64,000 nt of DNA, from positions 1,393,001 through 1,457,000 of the forward strand of contig NZ_CP071091.1 of NCBI RefSeq assembly GCF_017301635.1. Reading direction: 5' to 3'. The translations under genes were made by a program, and so were the position numbers. Under the pieces are notes generated by a model. The model was not told the DNA's origin and searched no databases. It worked only from the letters and a program-made list of their open reading frames with translations. The DNA is from Myxococcus landrumus (lineage in GTDB: Bacteria > Myxococcota > Myxococcia > Myxococcales > Myxococcaceae). Shown piece by piece: positions 11,576-20,265 of the stretch (positions within the stretch are counted from its first letter, which is position 1; each line of letters starts with the position of its first letter).

Positions 11576-12577
11576 TCAGGCCTCCGAAACACGGGCGACA
11601 CATCGGAACCCGATGTGAGTGGTTCCGCTGTCTTCCGCTTGAGGAGAACGTGCCGCGGGGCGGTAGCGCAGGCAGTAGTTGGAGGCACACAGGTGACTGC
11701 CGCCCTTCACCACGCGACGGGGAATCAGCACCTGCGGCGTGCACGGGTCGAAGCTCTTCTGGGATGACGGAGGGCCGCGAGGATTGACGGGGATGCAGCA
11801 GGCCTTCCCGCCGTTGCCCTGGTGCCGCTCCTGGAACCAGTCCGTGGTCCACTCCCAGACGTTGCCCGCCATGTCGAACAGGCCATACCCGTTGGGTGGA
11901 AAAGTGCCGACTGGCGAGGTTCCCTCGTAACCATCCGTCATCAAGTTCTGCCAGGGGAACTCGCCTTGCCAGATGTTCGCCATCTGCTGGTTTCCCGGTG
12001 AGAACTCATCACCCCAGACGTAGACCTTTCGGTCCAGCCCCGCGCGAGCGGCGCGCTCCCACTCGGCCTCCGAGGGAAGGGCCTTGCCGGCCCAGGTGGC
12101 GTAGGCCTGCGCGTCCTCGAAGGAGACGTGGACGACGGGATGGTCCTCTTGTCCCTTCCACGTGCTGCCATGGCCCTGGGGGCGGTGCCAGCAGGCGCCC
12201 GGCGTATAGGTCCACCACTGGGTCAAGTCCTTCAGGTCGACGCGCGCCGGGGTCTTGTGGAACACCAGCGAGCCGGGGACGAGCAGCTCCGGCTTGGCGC
12301 CAGGGAAGTCCTTCGGGTCGAGCGGCCGTTCAGCGACGGTGACGTAGCCCGTGGCGTGGACGAAGCGCGCGAAGTCCGCGTTGGTGACGGTGCAGCGGTC
12401 CATCCAGAAGCCCGTCACCGTCACCTGGTGCGCGGGCCGCTCCTCGGGATAGTGCGTGTCCGAGCCCATCCAGTACGTGCCGCCGGGAATCCACTCCATG
12501 CCCGGGTGGGGTGGGCCTTCGTCACGTCGAGGCCAGGTCTCCCGCGCCGCGCCTTCTTCGACGACCTCCATGCTCAT
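11576..12577 (-). CDS. formylglycine-generating enzyme (SUMF1 family) with both active cysteines
   Basis: 333 aa from ATG 12577; a GTG at 12598 would add seven Arg-rich residues. The FGE-sulfatase fold begins GMEWIPGGTYWMGSDTHYP, with LPSEAEWERAARAG and YGLFDMAGNVWEWTTDWF in the middle. Near the C-terminus GGSHLCASNYCLRYRPAARS keeps the Cys-x4-Cys pair that binds copper and oxidises a substrate cysteine in genuine FGEs. Most bacterial FGE-fold proteins lack this pair, so this is predicted to be a true sulfatase-activating enzyme. No type I sulfatase with a C-x-P-x-R motif lies in the window, so the substrate must be encoded elsewhere. It is divergent from the aspartate decarboxylase gene. Confidence 0.9.
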   Translation of the reverse strand: MSMEVVEEGAARETWPRRDEGPPHPGMEWIPGGTYWMGSDTHYPEERPAHQVTVTGFWMDRCTVTNADFARFVHATGYVTVAERPLDPKDFPGAKPELLVPGSLVFHKTPARVDLKDLTQWWTYTPGACWHRPQGHGSTWKGQEDHPVVHVSFEDAQAYATWAGKALPSEAEWERAARAGLDRKVYVWGDEFSPGNQQMANIWQGEFPWQNLMTDGYEGTSPVGTFPPNGYGLFDMAGNVWEWTTDWFQERHQGNGGKACCIPVNPRGPPSSQKSFDPCTPQVLIPRRVVKGGSHLCASNYCLRYRPAARSPQAEDSGTTHIGFRCVARVSEA

Positions 12578-12834
12578 CCGTCGCCTCGCTCGTCTCACCC
12601 AGGGGACGCCAGAAAGGCACCGCCCTCGGGCGGCAAGCTGGGGGGCCTGGGCGCCGGCGACAAGCGGGCCTCACGGGGTGGGGCGGGCGGCATGCGAGCA
12701 CCCGGACTTGCGAGCGCCCGGCCTGGGGCCGCCGCGTGCGTTGGCGGCCCGTCCACGCGTGAACAACGTCTGTTCGCCAACAAGGCGGGAACCCGAGCCG
12801 ACTGTTTCCAGAAGGCCGGAGGAGCGCAACGGAC
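12578..12834. promoter_or_regulatory. divergent intergenic region between FGE and aspartate decarboxylase
   Basis: 257 bp without a credible gene. It contains a short perfect dyad GAACA-N5-TGTTC at 12761-12775, about 60 bp before the decarboxylase start, and GGAGGAG as that gene's RBS. The dyad could be an operator; its arms are short, so chance is possible. Confidence 0.3.
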
Positions 12835-14508
12835 ATGAGCACGGAGACGACGACCGAGGCGGACACGGGCACGCGAAGCGAAGAGGACCTCGCCGCCACG
12901 CGCGAGCTCCACAAGCTCAGCCCGTTCGAGCTCAAGGACACGCTCATCGAGCTGGCGGATGAGTCCGCGAAGACACGCGCGGCGATGATGCTCAACGCGG
13001 GGCGCGGCAATCCCAACTGGATTGCCACCACGCCGCGCGAGGCGTTCTTCCTGCTGGGCCAGTTCGCGCTGCGCGAGTGCCGCCGCACCTGGAACGAGCC
13101 GGAGGTGGGCCTGGCCGGCATGCCTCGCTCGCCGGACATTGCCCAGCGGCTGCGGGACTTCCTGGAGACCTGTGACGACAGCCCCGCCGTCCGGCTGCTG
13201 CGCGACTCCGTCGAGTACGGCGTCAGCGTGCTGGGATTCAACGCGGATGCCTTCGTCTGGGAGCTCACCGACGCGGCCATCGGCGACAACTATCCGGTGC
13301 CGGACCGGATGCTCGTCCACGCGGAGCGCATCGTCCAGGCCTACCTGGCTCGCGAGATGTGTGACGGCCGGCCGCCTCCGGGCCGGTTCGACCTGTTCGC
13401 CGTCGAGGGCGGCACCGCCGCGATGACGTACATCTTCCGGTCGTTGATGGTGAACGGCGTGCTCAAGAAGGGGGACACCATCGCCCTGGGCACGCCCATC
13501 TTCACGCCCTACCTGGAGATTCCCCGGCTGGAGGAGTTCGACCTGCGCACGGTGGACATCCGCCAGAGCGAGATGACCGCGGAGGGCCGGCACACCTGGC
13601 AGTATCCGGAGTCGGAGCTGCGCAAGCTGGAGGACCCACGCATCAAGGCGTTCTTCGTCGTGCACCCCGGCAACCCGGGCGCGACGGCGATGCGGCGGGA
13701 GTCCTTGGACCTGCTCGTGAAGATCGTCCGGGAGAAGCGGCCCGATTTGTTGCTGCTCACGGACGATGTGTACGGCACCTTCGTCGAGGGCTTCCGCTCG
13801 CTGGCGGCGGAGCTGCCCCACAACACGCTCCTGGTCTACTCCTACTCCAAGCACTTCGGCTGCACGGGCTGGCGGCTGGGCGTGGTCGCGCTCCACGAGG
13901 ACAACATCCTGGACACGATGCTCGCGCGGCTGCCGGAGTCCACGCGCGAGCTGCTCGATGAGCGCTACGGCTCCATCTCGCTGAAGCCGGAGAAGCTGAA
14001 GTTCATCGACCGGATGGTGGCGGACAGCCGCGCCGTCGCGCTCAACCACACCGCGGGCCTGTCATTGCCCCAGCAGCTCCAGATGTCGCTCTTCTCGATG
14101 TTCTCGCTCCTGGACAAGGACGACGCCTACAAGAAGCGCTGCCGGCGCATCTGTCGCGAGCGGCTGGCGTCCTTGTACGAGGGCATGGGCATCGACCTGC
14201 CGGAGGACCCTCTGCGGACCGCGTACTACCAGACACTGGACCTGGAGGCGTGGGCGCGGAAGCACATCGGCCCGGACTTCGTCGAGTATGAACAGGCCCG
14301 GCATGACCCGCTCGACATCGTGCTGTCACTGGCGCGGCGGCACGGCGTGGTGCTCCTCAACGGCAGCGGCTTCGAGGGCCCCGAGTGGTCTGCCCGCGTG
14401 TCCCTGGCGAACCTGGATGATGACGCCTATCCGCGCATCGGCCAGAGTCTCAAGGACATCGTCATTCGCGCCATCCGGGAGTGGCGGCAGAACGACCTGG
14501 ATTCGTAG
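12835..14508 (+). CDS. aspD: aspartate 4-decarboxylase (bifunctional aspartate aminotransferase type)
   Basis: 557 aa from ATG 12835 with GGAGGAG upstream. It is a fold-type I PLP enzyme of the length typical for L-aspartate beta-decarboxylase: GRGNPNWIATTPREAF near the N-terminus (substrate-binding G-N-P), FFVVHPGNPGATAM, LLTDDVYGTF (PLP Asp) and YSYSKHFGCTGWRLG with the Schiff-base Lys339. The reaction converts L-aspartate to L-alanine plus CO2, consuming a cytoplasmic proton. The next gene is an exported asparaginase and an AspT-type antiporter lies about 11 kb away, which supports a role in aspartate-to-alanine conversion. Possibly co-transcribed with the asparaginase (11-nt gap). Confidence 0.92.
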   Translation: MSTETTTEADTGTRSEEDLAATRELHKLSPFELKDTLIELADESAKTRAAMMLNAGRGNPNWIATTPREAFFLLGQFALRECRRTWNEPEVGLAGMPRSPDIAQRLRDFLETCDDSPAVRLLRDSVEYGVSVLGFNADAFVWELTDAAIGDNYPVPDRMLVHAERIVQAYLAREMCDGRPPPGRFDLFAVEGGTAAMTYIFRSLMVNGVLKKGDTIALGTPIFTPYLEIPRLEEFDLRTVDIRQSEMTAEGRHTWQYPESELRKLEDPRIKAFFVVHPGNPGATAMRRESLDLLVKIVREKRPDLLLLTDDVYGTFVEGFRSLAAELPHNTLLVYSYSKHFGCTGWRLGVVALHEDNILDTMLARLPESTRELLDERYGSISLKPEKLKFIDRMVADSRAVALNHTAGLSLPQQLQMSLFSMFSLLDKDDAYKKRCRRICRERLASLYEGMGIDLPEDPLRTAYYQTLDLEAWARKHIGPDFVEYEQARHDPLDIVLSLARRHGVVLLNGSGFEGPEWSARVSLANLDDDAYPRIGQSLKDIVIRAIREWRQNDLDS

Positions 14509-14519
14509 GGAGGTCGACC

Positions 14520-15668
14520 ATGAACGGCTCGAAGAACAGTGTCTGGGGTGTGGTGTGTGCGCTGGGCCTCCTGCTGACGGGCGCGGGAATCGCCGCCCAG
14601 CAAGGGGCGCCTTCTCCGCCCACGCCGGGGCAGGCGCAGCCCCAGGCGGCGACCGCGAAGGAGAAGGCGACGGAGGCACCCCAGGCGTCCGTGCGCATCC
14701 TCGCCACGGGCGGAACCATCGCCGGCGCGCAGGGCAATCCCCAGGGGTATGGCTACAAGGCCGGGACCTTCAAGGTCGAGGACCTCATCAAGAGTGTCCC
14801 CAACGTGGACAAGCTGGCGAAGCTGTCCGGCGAGCAGGTGGTCAACATCGGCAGCCAGGACATGAACGACGCGGTCTGGCTGAAGCTGGCGAAGCGGACC
14901 AACGAGCTGCTGGCCTCGCCGGAGGTGGATGCCGTGGTCATCACCCATGGCACGGACACGCTGGAGGAGACGTCGTACTTCCTGGACCTGGTCGTGAAGA
15001 GCAACAAGCCCGTCGTGCTCGTGGGCTCCATGCGGCCCGCCACCGCCATCAGCGCGGACGGGCCGGGGAATCTCTACGACGCGGTGGCCGTCGCGGCCTC
15101 GCCCGAGGCGAAGGGCCGGGGTGTGCTGGTGGTCATCAACGATGAAATCCACGCGGCCCGCAACGTCACGAAGACAAACACCACCAACGTGGAGACCTTC
15201 CGCAGCCTCAACCGCGGCCCGTCCGGCGTGGTCAACACGGGGAAGATCAGCTGGTTCGAGAAGATGGACAAGCGCCACACGGTGGACTCCGAGTTCTCCG
15301 TCGTGGGCAAGGACACGCTCCCGCGCGTGGACATCCTCTACGCCCACGCGAACATGAGCCCGGACCTCATCGACGCCGCGGTGAAGAACGGCGCCAAGGG
15401 GCTGGTCATTGCGGGCGTGGGCGATGGAAACATGACCCAGCCGGCGCTCGACGCGCTGACGAAGTACGCGAAGAAGGGCGTGGTGGTGGTCCGCAGCACG
15501 CGGCTTCCCAGCGGTCTGGTCCTGCGCAACAACGAAATCAACGACGACGAGAAGGGTTTCGTGGCCTCGGGTGAGCTGAACCCCGCGAAGTCGCGCGTGC
15601 TGTTGCAGCTGGCGTTGCAGGAGACGAAGGACCCCGCGCGCATCCAGCGGATGTTCCAGGAGTACTGA
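14520..15668 (+). CDS. ansB: type II L-asparaginase with signal peptide
   Basis: 382 aa from ATG 14520, chosen for GGGAGG just upstream and because it begins a signal peptide (KNSVWGVVCALGLLLTG, likely cleavage near IAAQQG). A Pro/Ala/Gln-rich linker follows, then the catalytic ILATGGTIAGA (first Thr) and VVITHGTDTLEET (second Thr-Lys/Asp group), SMRPATAISADGP and the VVINDEIHAARNVTKTNT element. It hydrolyses L-asparagine to aspartate and ammonia, probably in the periplasm. It lies 11 nt after aspD on the same strand, so its product feeds the decarboxylase once imported. Could act on glutamine too; specificity cannot be read. Confidence 0.92.
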   Translation: MNGSKNSVWGVVCALGLLLTGAGIAAQQGAPSPPTPGQAQPQAATAKEKATEAPQASVRILATGGTIAGAQGNPQGYGYKAGTFKVEDLIKSVPNVDKLAKLSGEQVVNIGSQDMNDAVWLKLAKRTNELLASPEVDAVVITHGTDTLEETSYFLDLVVKSNKPVVLVGSMRPATAISADGPGNLYDAVAVAASPEAKGRGVLVVINDEIHAARNVTKTNTTNVETFRSLNRGPSGVVNTGKISWFEKMDKRHTVDSEFSVVGKDTLPRVDILYAHANMSPDLIDAAVKNGAKGLVIAGVGDGNMTQPALDALTKYAKKGVVVVRSTRLPSGLVLRNNEINDDEKGFVASGELNPAKSRVLLQLALQETKDPARIQRMFQEY

Positions 15669-15693
15669 GCGCTCGCGCGGCCCGGGGTTCTCC

Positions 15694-16851
15694 ATGGCTG
15701 ACACCCGGACACTCCCCGAGTTCTCGCTGGTCCGGGGCGGCCCCTTCTACGACCTGGAGCGGAGCCTGCGGCTCGTCAGGCCCCCGCGCTTCAGGACGGG
15801 CTGGGCCGCCCTGTTGCTGGTGCTGGTGAGCTGGCTTCCCCTGGTGCTGTTCTCGCTGCTCCAGGGGGAGGGCGCACTGCAACGGCTGTTCGCCGAGTTC
15901 CAGGTCCATGCGGAGCTCCTCCTGTCGTTGCCGGTGATGGTGGCCGCGGAGCCCTACATCGACGCGCGGGTGGGCGAAGCGGCGCGCGAGTTCCTCCGCG
16001 CGGACCTGGTGGAGGACAAGGCGCGCGGGGCCTATGAGGCGTCCGTGGCGAGGATGGCGCGGTGGCGCGATGAACCCACGGTCGAGCTGACCTTGCTGGG
16101 CCTCACCATCGCGTTCGCGTTGCTGACGACGATGGACGCCTCCAGGTCCTGGATGGTCGAAGGGGGCGCGTCGCAGCGGCCCTCCCTGGCGGGCGGTTGG
16201 TACCTGTGCGTGAGCCAGCCCCTGGTGCGGTTCCTCATGCTCCGGTGGCTGTGGCGGGGCACGGTGTGGTGTGTCTTCCTCTGGCGCGCGTCGCGAATCC
16301 CGCTGCGTCTGGTTCCCACCCATCCGGACCAGGCCGGTGGGCTGGGGTTCCTGTCCATCCACCAGGCCTGCTTCTCGCCCCTGGTGTTCGCGGCGGCGGT
16401 GCCCGTCGCGGCGTACTCGTTCCGCACGAATGCCGCCGCCCTCACCGAGACACCCACCACCTACGTGATGCCGCAGGTCCTCTTCGCCGTGCTGGCCTGT
16501 GTGGTGGTCTTCGCGCCGCTGACCTTCTTCTGTCACCAGATGGTTCGGGCGAAGCGCAAGTCGGATGCCTGGTTCGCCGCGGTCGCCGCGCACCACTCCC
16601 GGAGGTTCGAGGACAAGTGGTTCCATGCCCAGGGGTCCAGGGACGAGCAGATCCTGGGCGCGGCGGAGTTCTCGTCCCTGACGGACCTGGGGTCGTCGTT
16701 CATCCTCGCGCGGAAGATGAAGTTGTTCCCGTGGGACAAGCGCTCGGTCATCGCGGTGGGGCTGTCGGGGCTGGCGCCGCTCGTCATGCTGTTGGTGTTC
16801 GACCGGCAGTTCCTGGCGGTGGTGAACCAGCTTCGACAGAGCGTGGGCTGA
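15694..16851 (+). CDS. multi-pass membrane protein of unknown function
   Basis: 385 aa. Not recognised as a named family. About six hydrophobic segments are visible: residues about 34-56 (WAALLLVLVSWLPLVLFSLL), a weaker one near 66-82, 130-145, 170-200, 230-250, 265-285 and 350-375. A conserved-looking loop THPDQAGGLGFL sits before the fourth segment. Such proteins occur widely in Proteobacteria without known role. It starts 25 nt after the asparaginase stop and could be co-transcribed, but nothing links it to asparagine metabolism. Start ATG 15694 has no strong RBS. Confidence 0.7.
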   Translation: MADTRTLPEFSLVRGGPFYDLERSLRLVRPPRFRTGWAALLLVLVSWLPLVLFSLLQGEGALQRLFAEFQVHAELLLSLPVMVAAEPYIDARVGEAAREFLRADLVEDKARGAYEASVARMARWRDEPTVELTLLGLTIAFALLTTMDASRSWMVEGGASQRPSLAGGWYLCVSQPLVRFLMLRWLWRGTVWCVFLWRASRIPLRLVPTHPDQAGGLGFLSIHQACFSPLVFAAAVPVAAYSFRTNAAALTETPTTYVMPQVLFAVLACVVVFAPLTFFCHQMVRAKRKSDAWFAAVAAHHSRRFEDKWFHAQGSRDEQILGAAEFSSLTDLGSSFILARKMKLFPWDKRSVIAVGLSGLAPLVMLLVFDRQFLAVVNQLRQSVG

Positions 16852-16958
16852 CGGCGCGTGCGCTCGCGTGGCTGGATGCCCTGGGCTCCTCGTGGGCTGT
16901 GGAAGTGCGGACGTTGCTCATCGGGGCTCCCTCGGGCGGCGCCCGAGGGGGTGCGAGC

Positions 16959-17852
16959 ATGCTCAGGTCCGTGATTGCCTTCGTGCTGAGCAACATCGTG
17001 ACCCTGTTCATGTTCAGCGAAGGACTGGCCCGCGAGCCGGGTGAGATTCGCCATGTCCTCGAGCGCCCCGCGCTCTACGTGCGCGCCCTGGTGGTGGTGC
17101 TGCTGCTCGTTCCGCTGGTGGCCCTGGGGGTGGTCTACGCGTTCCGCCTGCCGACGGTGCTGGCCAGTGCCATCCTGCTCATGGCGGTGTGTCCTGGAGC
17201 GCCGTTGCAGGTAAACCAGGCGAAGTCCCTGGGGGCGAATCCCACCACGTCCATCAACCTGCTCTTGCTGCTCAGCGTGTGTGCGCTCATCACCGTGCCC
17301 GCGTGGGTGGTGGTGCTGGACCGGTTGCTAGGGGTGGAGTTCCGGGCGAGTCCGGAGCTGGTGTTCCGGCTGCTGGCGGTGAAGATCCTCCCGCCGCTCG
17401 CGGTGGGTATCGCGGTGCGGTACTACCTCCCGCACGTGGCCCAGGCGCTGGCGCCATGGTGCAGCCGCGTGTTCACCGTGTTGCTTGTCGCCGTGTCGGT
17501 GGGCCTGCTCTTCATCGTGGGACCGAAGCTCATCCACGTCGCGTGGCTCGCGGTGGTGGCGCTGGTGATGCTCGTCACGGTGTCCGCGCTGCTGGGGCAT
17601 TGGGCGGGTGCGCCCAGGTTGGAGGACCGCAAGGCGGTGGCGTTGGCCGCGGCGTTCGCGCACCCGGTGCTGTCGATGACCATCATCATCCAGAGCTACC
17701 CGAACTACCGGGCCCTGGAGGTCGCGGGCATCGTCGGTGCCTTCGTCGTCATCCGACTGCTCGCGCTCACGCCCTATCGGATGTGGGTGAAGCGGCAGGG
17801 GGAGCACGCGGGGTCGAAGCGGCTTCCTCCTCACGGAGGCGTGCCGGCGTGA
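16959..17852 (+). CDS. bile acid:sodium symporter-like (SBF/BASS) membrane transporter
   Basis: 297 aa from ATG 16959 with GAGGGGG upstream; the frame is open much further up but overlaps the previous gene. Eight to nine hydrophobic helices are visible, with the family's ASAILLMAVCPGAPLQVNQ and later AHPVLSMTIIIQSYPNY segments, which resemble the crossing-helix motifs of SBF-type symporters. These carry organic anions with Na+ or H+. The substrate cannot be inferred. It follows the unknown membrane protein after 107 bp and precedes a small regulator on the other strand. Confidence 0.75.
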   Translation: MLRSVIAFVLSNIVTLFMFSEGLAREPGEIRHVLERPALYVRALVVVLLLVPLVALGVVYAFRLPTVLASAILLMAVCPGAPLQVNQAKSLGANPTTSINLLLLLSVCALITVPAWVVVLDRLLGVEFRASPELVFRLLAVKILPPLAVGIAVRYYLPHVAQALAPWCSRVFTVLLVAVSVGLLFIVGPKLIHVAWLAVVALVMLVTVSALLGHWAGAPRLEDRKAVALAAAFAHPVLSMTIIIQSYPNYRALEVAGIVGAFVVIRLLALTPYRMWVKRQGEHAGSKRLPPHGGVPA

Positions 17853-17891
17853 TTCCGTGCCCGCGACGGCTGTCGGAAGGCCGCGCGGCTT

Positions 17892-18137
17892 CTAGTGGAG
17901 GAGGGTATGGATGTTCTCGCCCGGCTCCAGGCCCATCAATTCCTGAGGGGAGAGTCCCAACGCCTCGCTGAGGCGATGGAGAACCACGGCTCTGGGTAGC
18001 ACCTTGCCTCGCTCCAGACGGCCGTACACGGGTTCATCGAGACCTATGCGCGCGGCCACTTCCTCGCGCGTCAGACCCAGCTTCCCCCGCGCCGCTCGTG
18101 CTCTCGAACCAATGGTGATGGCCAACTCTTCATTCAT
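17892..18137 (-). CDS. small Xre-type helix-turn-helix regulator
   Basis: 81 aa from ATG 18137, chosen for GGAGACG just upstream; a longer ORF begins at 18179. Nearly the entire protein is one cro/C1-type HTH: GSRARAARGKLGLTREEVAARIGLD then YGRLERGKVLPRA and LHRLSEALGLSP. It probably binds DNA as a dimer. No partner toxin or metabolic gene is adjacent on the same strand, so its targets are unknown; the 285-bp region upstream (18138-18422), which also serves the rhomboid gene, holds no other gene I can see. Confidence 0.85.
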   Translation of the reverse strand: MNEELAITIGSRARAARGKLGLTREEVAARIGLDEPVYGRLERGKVLPRAVVLHRLSEALGLSPQELMGLEPGENIHTLLH

Positions 18138-18422
18138 GGAACGTCTCCGGGATTGGAGGGTGGGAGTGGCTTGGAGCATACGGCCTTCGTCGCGGGCTTG
18201 AATACCAGGAGTTTAGAGAGTGCCACTGGACGTCAGAAGTTGATGGCTGAGCGAGATGTCGGACAGTGGACTCCCTCTTCAGTTGAGAGTCTGAACGACG
18301 GACGCACGGGGCTTCCGGTTGCTGGATGTCGCGGACGTTCTCCTGTCAGTCGGCGAAATACCGCTGCTGTTGGGTGCGGGTGTTTGGGCTGGAGAGGCGC
18401 GGGGCGCTAGATTCGTCCGCCC

Positions 18423-20231
18423 ATGCAGACCTCAGAAGCCGATGCCCCCGAGGACCGCTCCCTCCTCGCCCGAGCACGTGCCGCACCGGCGTGCTGCGCG
18501 CTCGCGCTCGTGATGCTGGTCCTGTTCGCGCTCCAGGCGCGTGCGGGGGTGTTCGCCGTGCCGGTGACGGGCGAGGCGCTCCTGGCCTGGGGTGCGGGCT
18601 CCGGGCCGACCGTCTTCGTCGAGGGTGAGTTGTGGCGGCTCCTGAGCGGCGTGTTCGTCCATGTGGCCGTGTGGCACCTCGGCCTGAACCTGTGGGCCCT
18701 GCTTCAGGTCGGACCTGGGTGTGAGCGCCTGTTGGGGACTGGCACGTTCATCGGCGCCTTTGCCCTCTTCGGCGTCGCGGGCTCGATCACAAGCATCGCG
18801 TTCTATCCGCTCCACGTCGGGGCAGGCGCCTCGGGCGCGCTGTTTGGCCTCATGGGCCTCGAGTTCGTGATGCTGTTGCGCCGGGCGGAGCCGCTCTCGG
18901 AGAAGGAGCGGAAGCGGCGGATGCGAAGCCTGCTCCTGAGTCTGGTGTTGACGGGGATCTTCGTCGAGGCGGCCGCGCTGGGCAGCCATGCGGCGCACGC
19001 GGGCGGGCTGGTGGCGGGCCTGGGCTTCGGGCTGTGGAAGGTGTCTCCGGCTCCCGCTCCGGCCCGAGGTGCATGGGCGCGCGCCGGGGCGCTCGGTCTG
19101 CTCGGTGTCTTGCTGGTACTCACGGGCCTCGGGGTCTCCCGGTATGTGCGTTCCGCCATCGCGATCACGACGGCGCATGCCCGGCTCGAAGCAGGAGCGT
19201 CGCAGGAAGCCCTGGCATCCGCGGACGAAGCCGTCGCCGCGGGCGTCCGTCTCGCCGACGCATACCTGTTGCGAGCGCGGGCGCACGAGGCGCTGTTCCA
19301 CATCCAGGAGTCACTCGCGGACTACGCCGCGGTCATCGCAGCAGGAGGCGATGCCGCCTACGCTCGCGGACGTGTCTGCTACCTCCAGGCCTTGACGGAC
19401 TCCGCCACCGGGGTGCTCGAACAGTGCCAAGAGGCGGCCCGCGCAGAAGGGTCGGGAGGCTACTCGGCTCGAATCGGGCTCGCGCGGGTCCTCTTGCGGC
19501 GACACCAACCACAGGAGGCGCTGGAGGCCGCGCGCAGCGCCTCCTCGCAGTACCCGGGGTGGGGTGAGCCCCTGGTGATGGAGGGGTGGGCGCAGCTCGA
19601 GTTGAAGAATCCGGAGCTTGCCCAGGTCGCGTTCATCGCGGCGGGCGCAAGCCAGCACGGGGCGGAGGCCGAGTCGCTGAGAGGGCAGGCGGAGGTGGCG
19701 CGGCGCCGGGGGGACCTGCGCGCGGCGCTCGCGCTGTTCGACAAGCTGGTGCAGCCGGGGCAGCCGGGGGTCGACCAGGCCCTCGCGGATCGTTCCTCCA
19801 TCCACTACAGCGCGGGGGATATCGCGGAGGCCCTCGCGGACCTCGACCGGCTCGCGGTGCTGCGCCCCGATTGGGCGACGGTCCACAACAACCGCGCCTG
19901 GTACCTGCTGGCCGCGGGACGTGCCCAGGAAGCGCTCGTCGCGGCGGAGCGTGCTCTCTCGCTCGAGCCCGACAATGCCCGCATCCGAGGCACTCGCTGC
20001 TGGGTGCGCGAGGCGCTCGGAGACCGCGTTGGCGCGCTCGAGGACTGCGGCCACTCCAGTCGCAACGCGCCCGACTCTCCGACGGATACAGGAATGCTCG
20101 CGCTGCTGGAGGGCGCCCCGCTCGAGCAAGTGCAGGCGCACTGGGAGAAGGCGGCGGAGTCGACCCCCGCGGATCGACCCCTCTTCACGCGCACCTTGGT
20201 GCGCGTGCGCCAGCAGCGCGCTCAGCGCTGA
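18423..20231 (+). CDS. rhomboid-family intramembrane serine protease fused to TPR repeats
   Basis: 602 aa. Residues about 25-260 form a six- to seven-helix rhomboid domain with GELWRLLSGVFVHVAVWHLGLN (L1 loop and HxxxN element), catalytic Ser137 in GAGASGALFGLMG, and catalytic His192 in SHAAHAGGLVAGLGFG. A further helix (about 222-240) is followed by roughly 350 residues of tetratricopeptide-like helical pairs, e.g. WATVHNNRAWYLLAAGRAQE and ALAAGRAQ-type repeats. Rhomboids cut transmembrane helices; the TPR tail would recruit substrates or partners. The gene is alone on its strand and converges with the patatin gene. Confidence 0.9.
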   Translation: MQTSEADAPEDRSLLARARAAPACCALALVMLVLFALQARAGVFAVPVTGEALLAWGAGSGPTVFVEGELWRLLSGVFVHVAVWHLGLNLWALLQVGPGCERLLGTGTFIGAFALFGVAGSITSIAFYPLHVGAGASGALFGLMGLEFVMLLRRAEPLSEKERKRRMRSLLLSLVLTGIFVEAAALGSHAAHAGGLVAGLGFGLWKVSPAPAPARGAWARAGALGLLGVLLVLTGLGVSRYVRSAIAITTAHARLEAGASQEALASADEAVAAGVRLADAYLLRARAHEALFHIQESLADYAAVIAAGGDAAYARGRVCYLQALTDSATGVLEQCQEAARAEGSGGYSARIGLARVLLRRHQPQEALEAARSASSQYPGWGEPLVMEGWAQLELKNPELAQVAFIAAGASQHGAEAESLRGQAEVARRRGDLRAALALFDKLVQPGQPGVDQALADRSSIHYSAGDIAEALADLDRLAVLRPDWATVHNNRAWYLLAAGRAQEALVAAERALSLEPDNARIRGTRCWVREALGDRVGALEDCGHSSRNAPDSPTDTGMLALLEGAPLEQVQAHWEKAAESTPADRPLFTRTLVRVRQQRAQR

Positions 20232-20265
20232 GTGACAGGCCGCGTTGAGCCTCTCGAGGACCGAA

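Noticed and set aside
12761..12775. LexA/SOS box at GAACA-N5-TGTTC
   Set aside because: Arms are short, no SOS-type gene follows, and the consensus for this group is uncertain.
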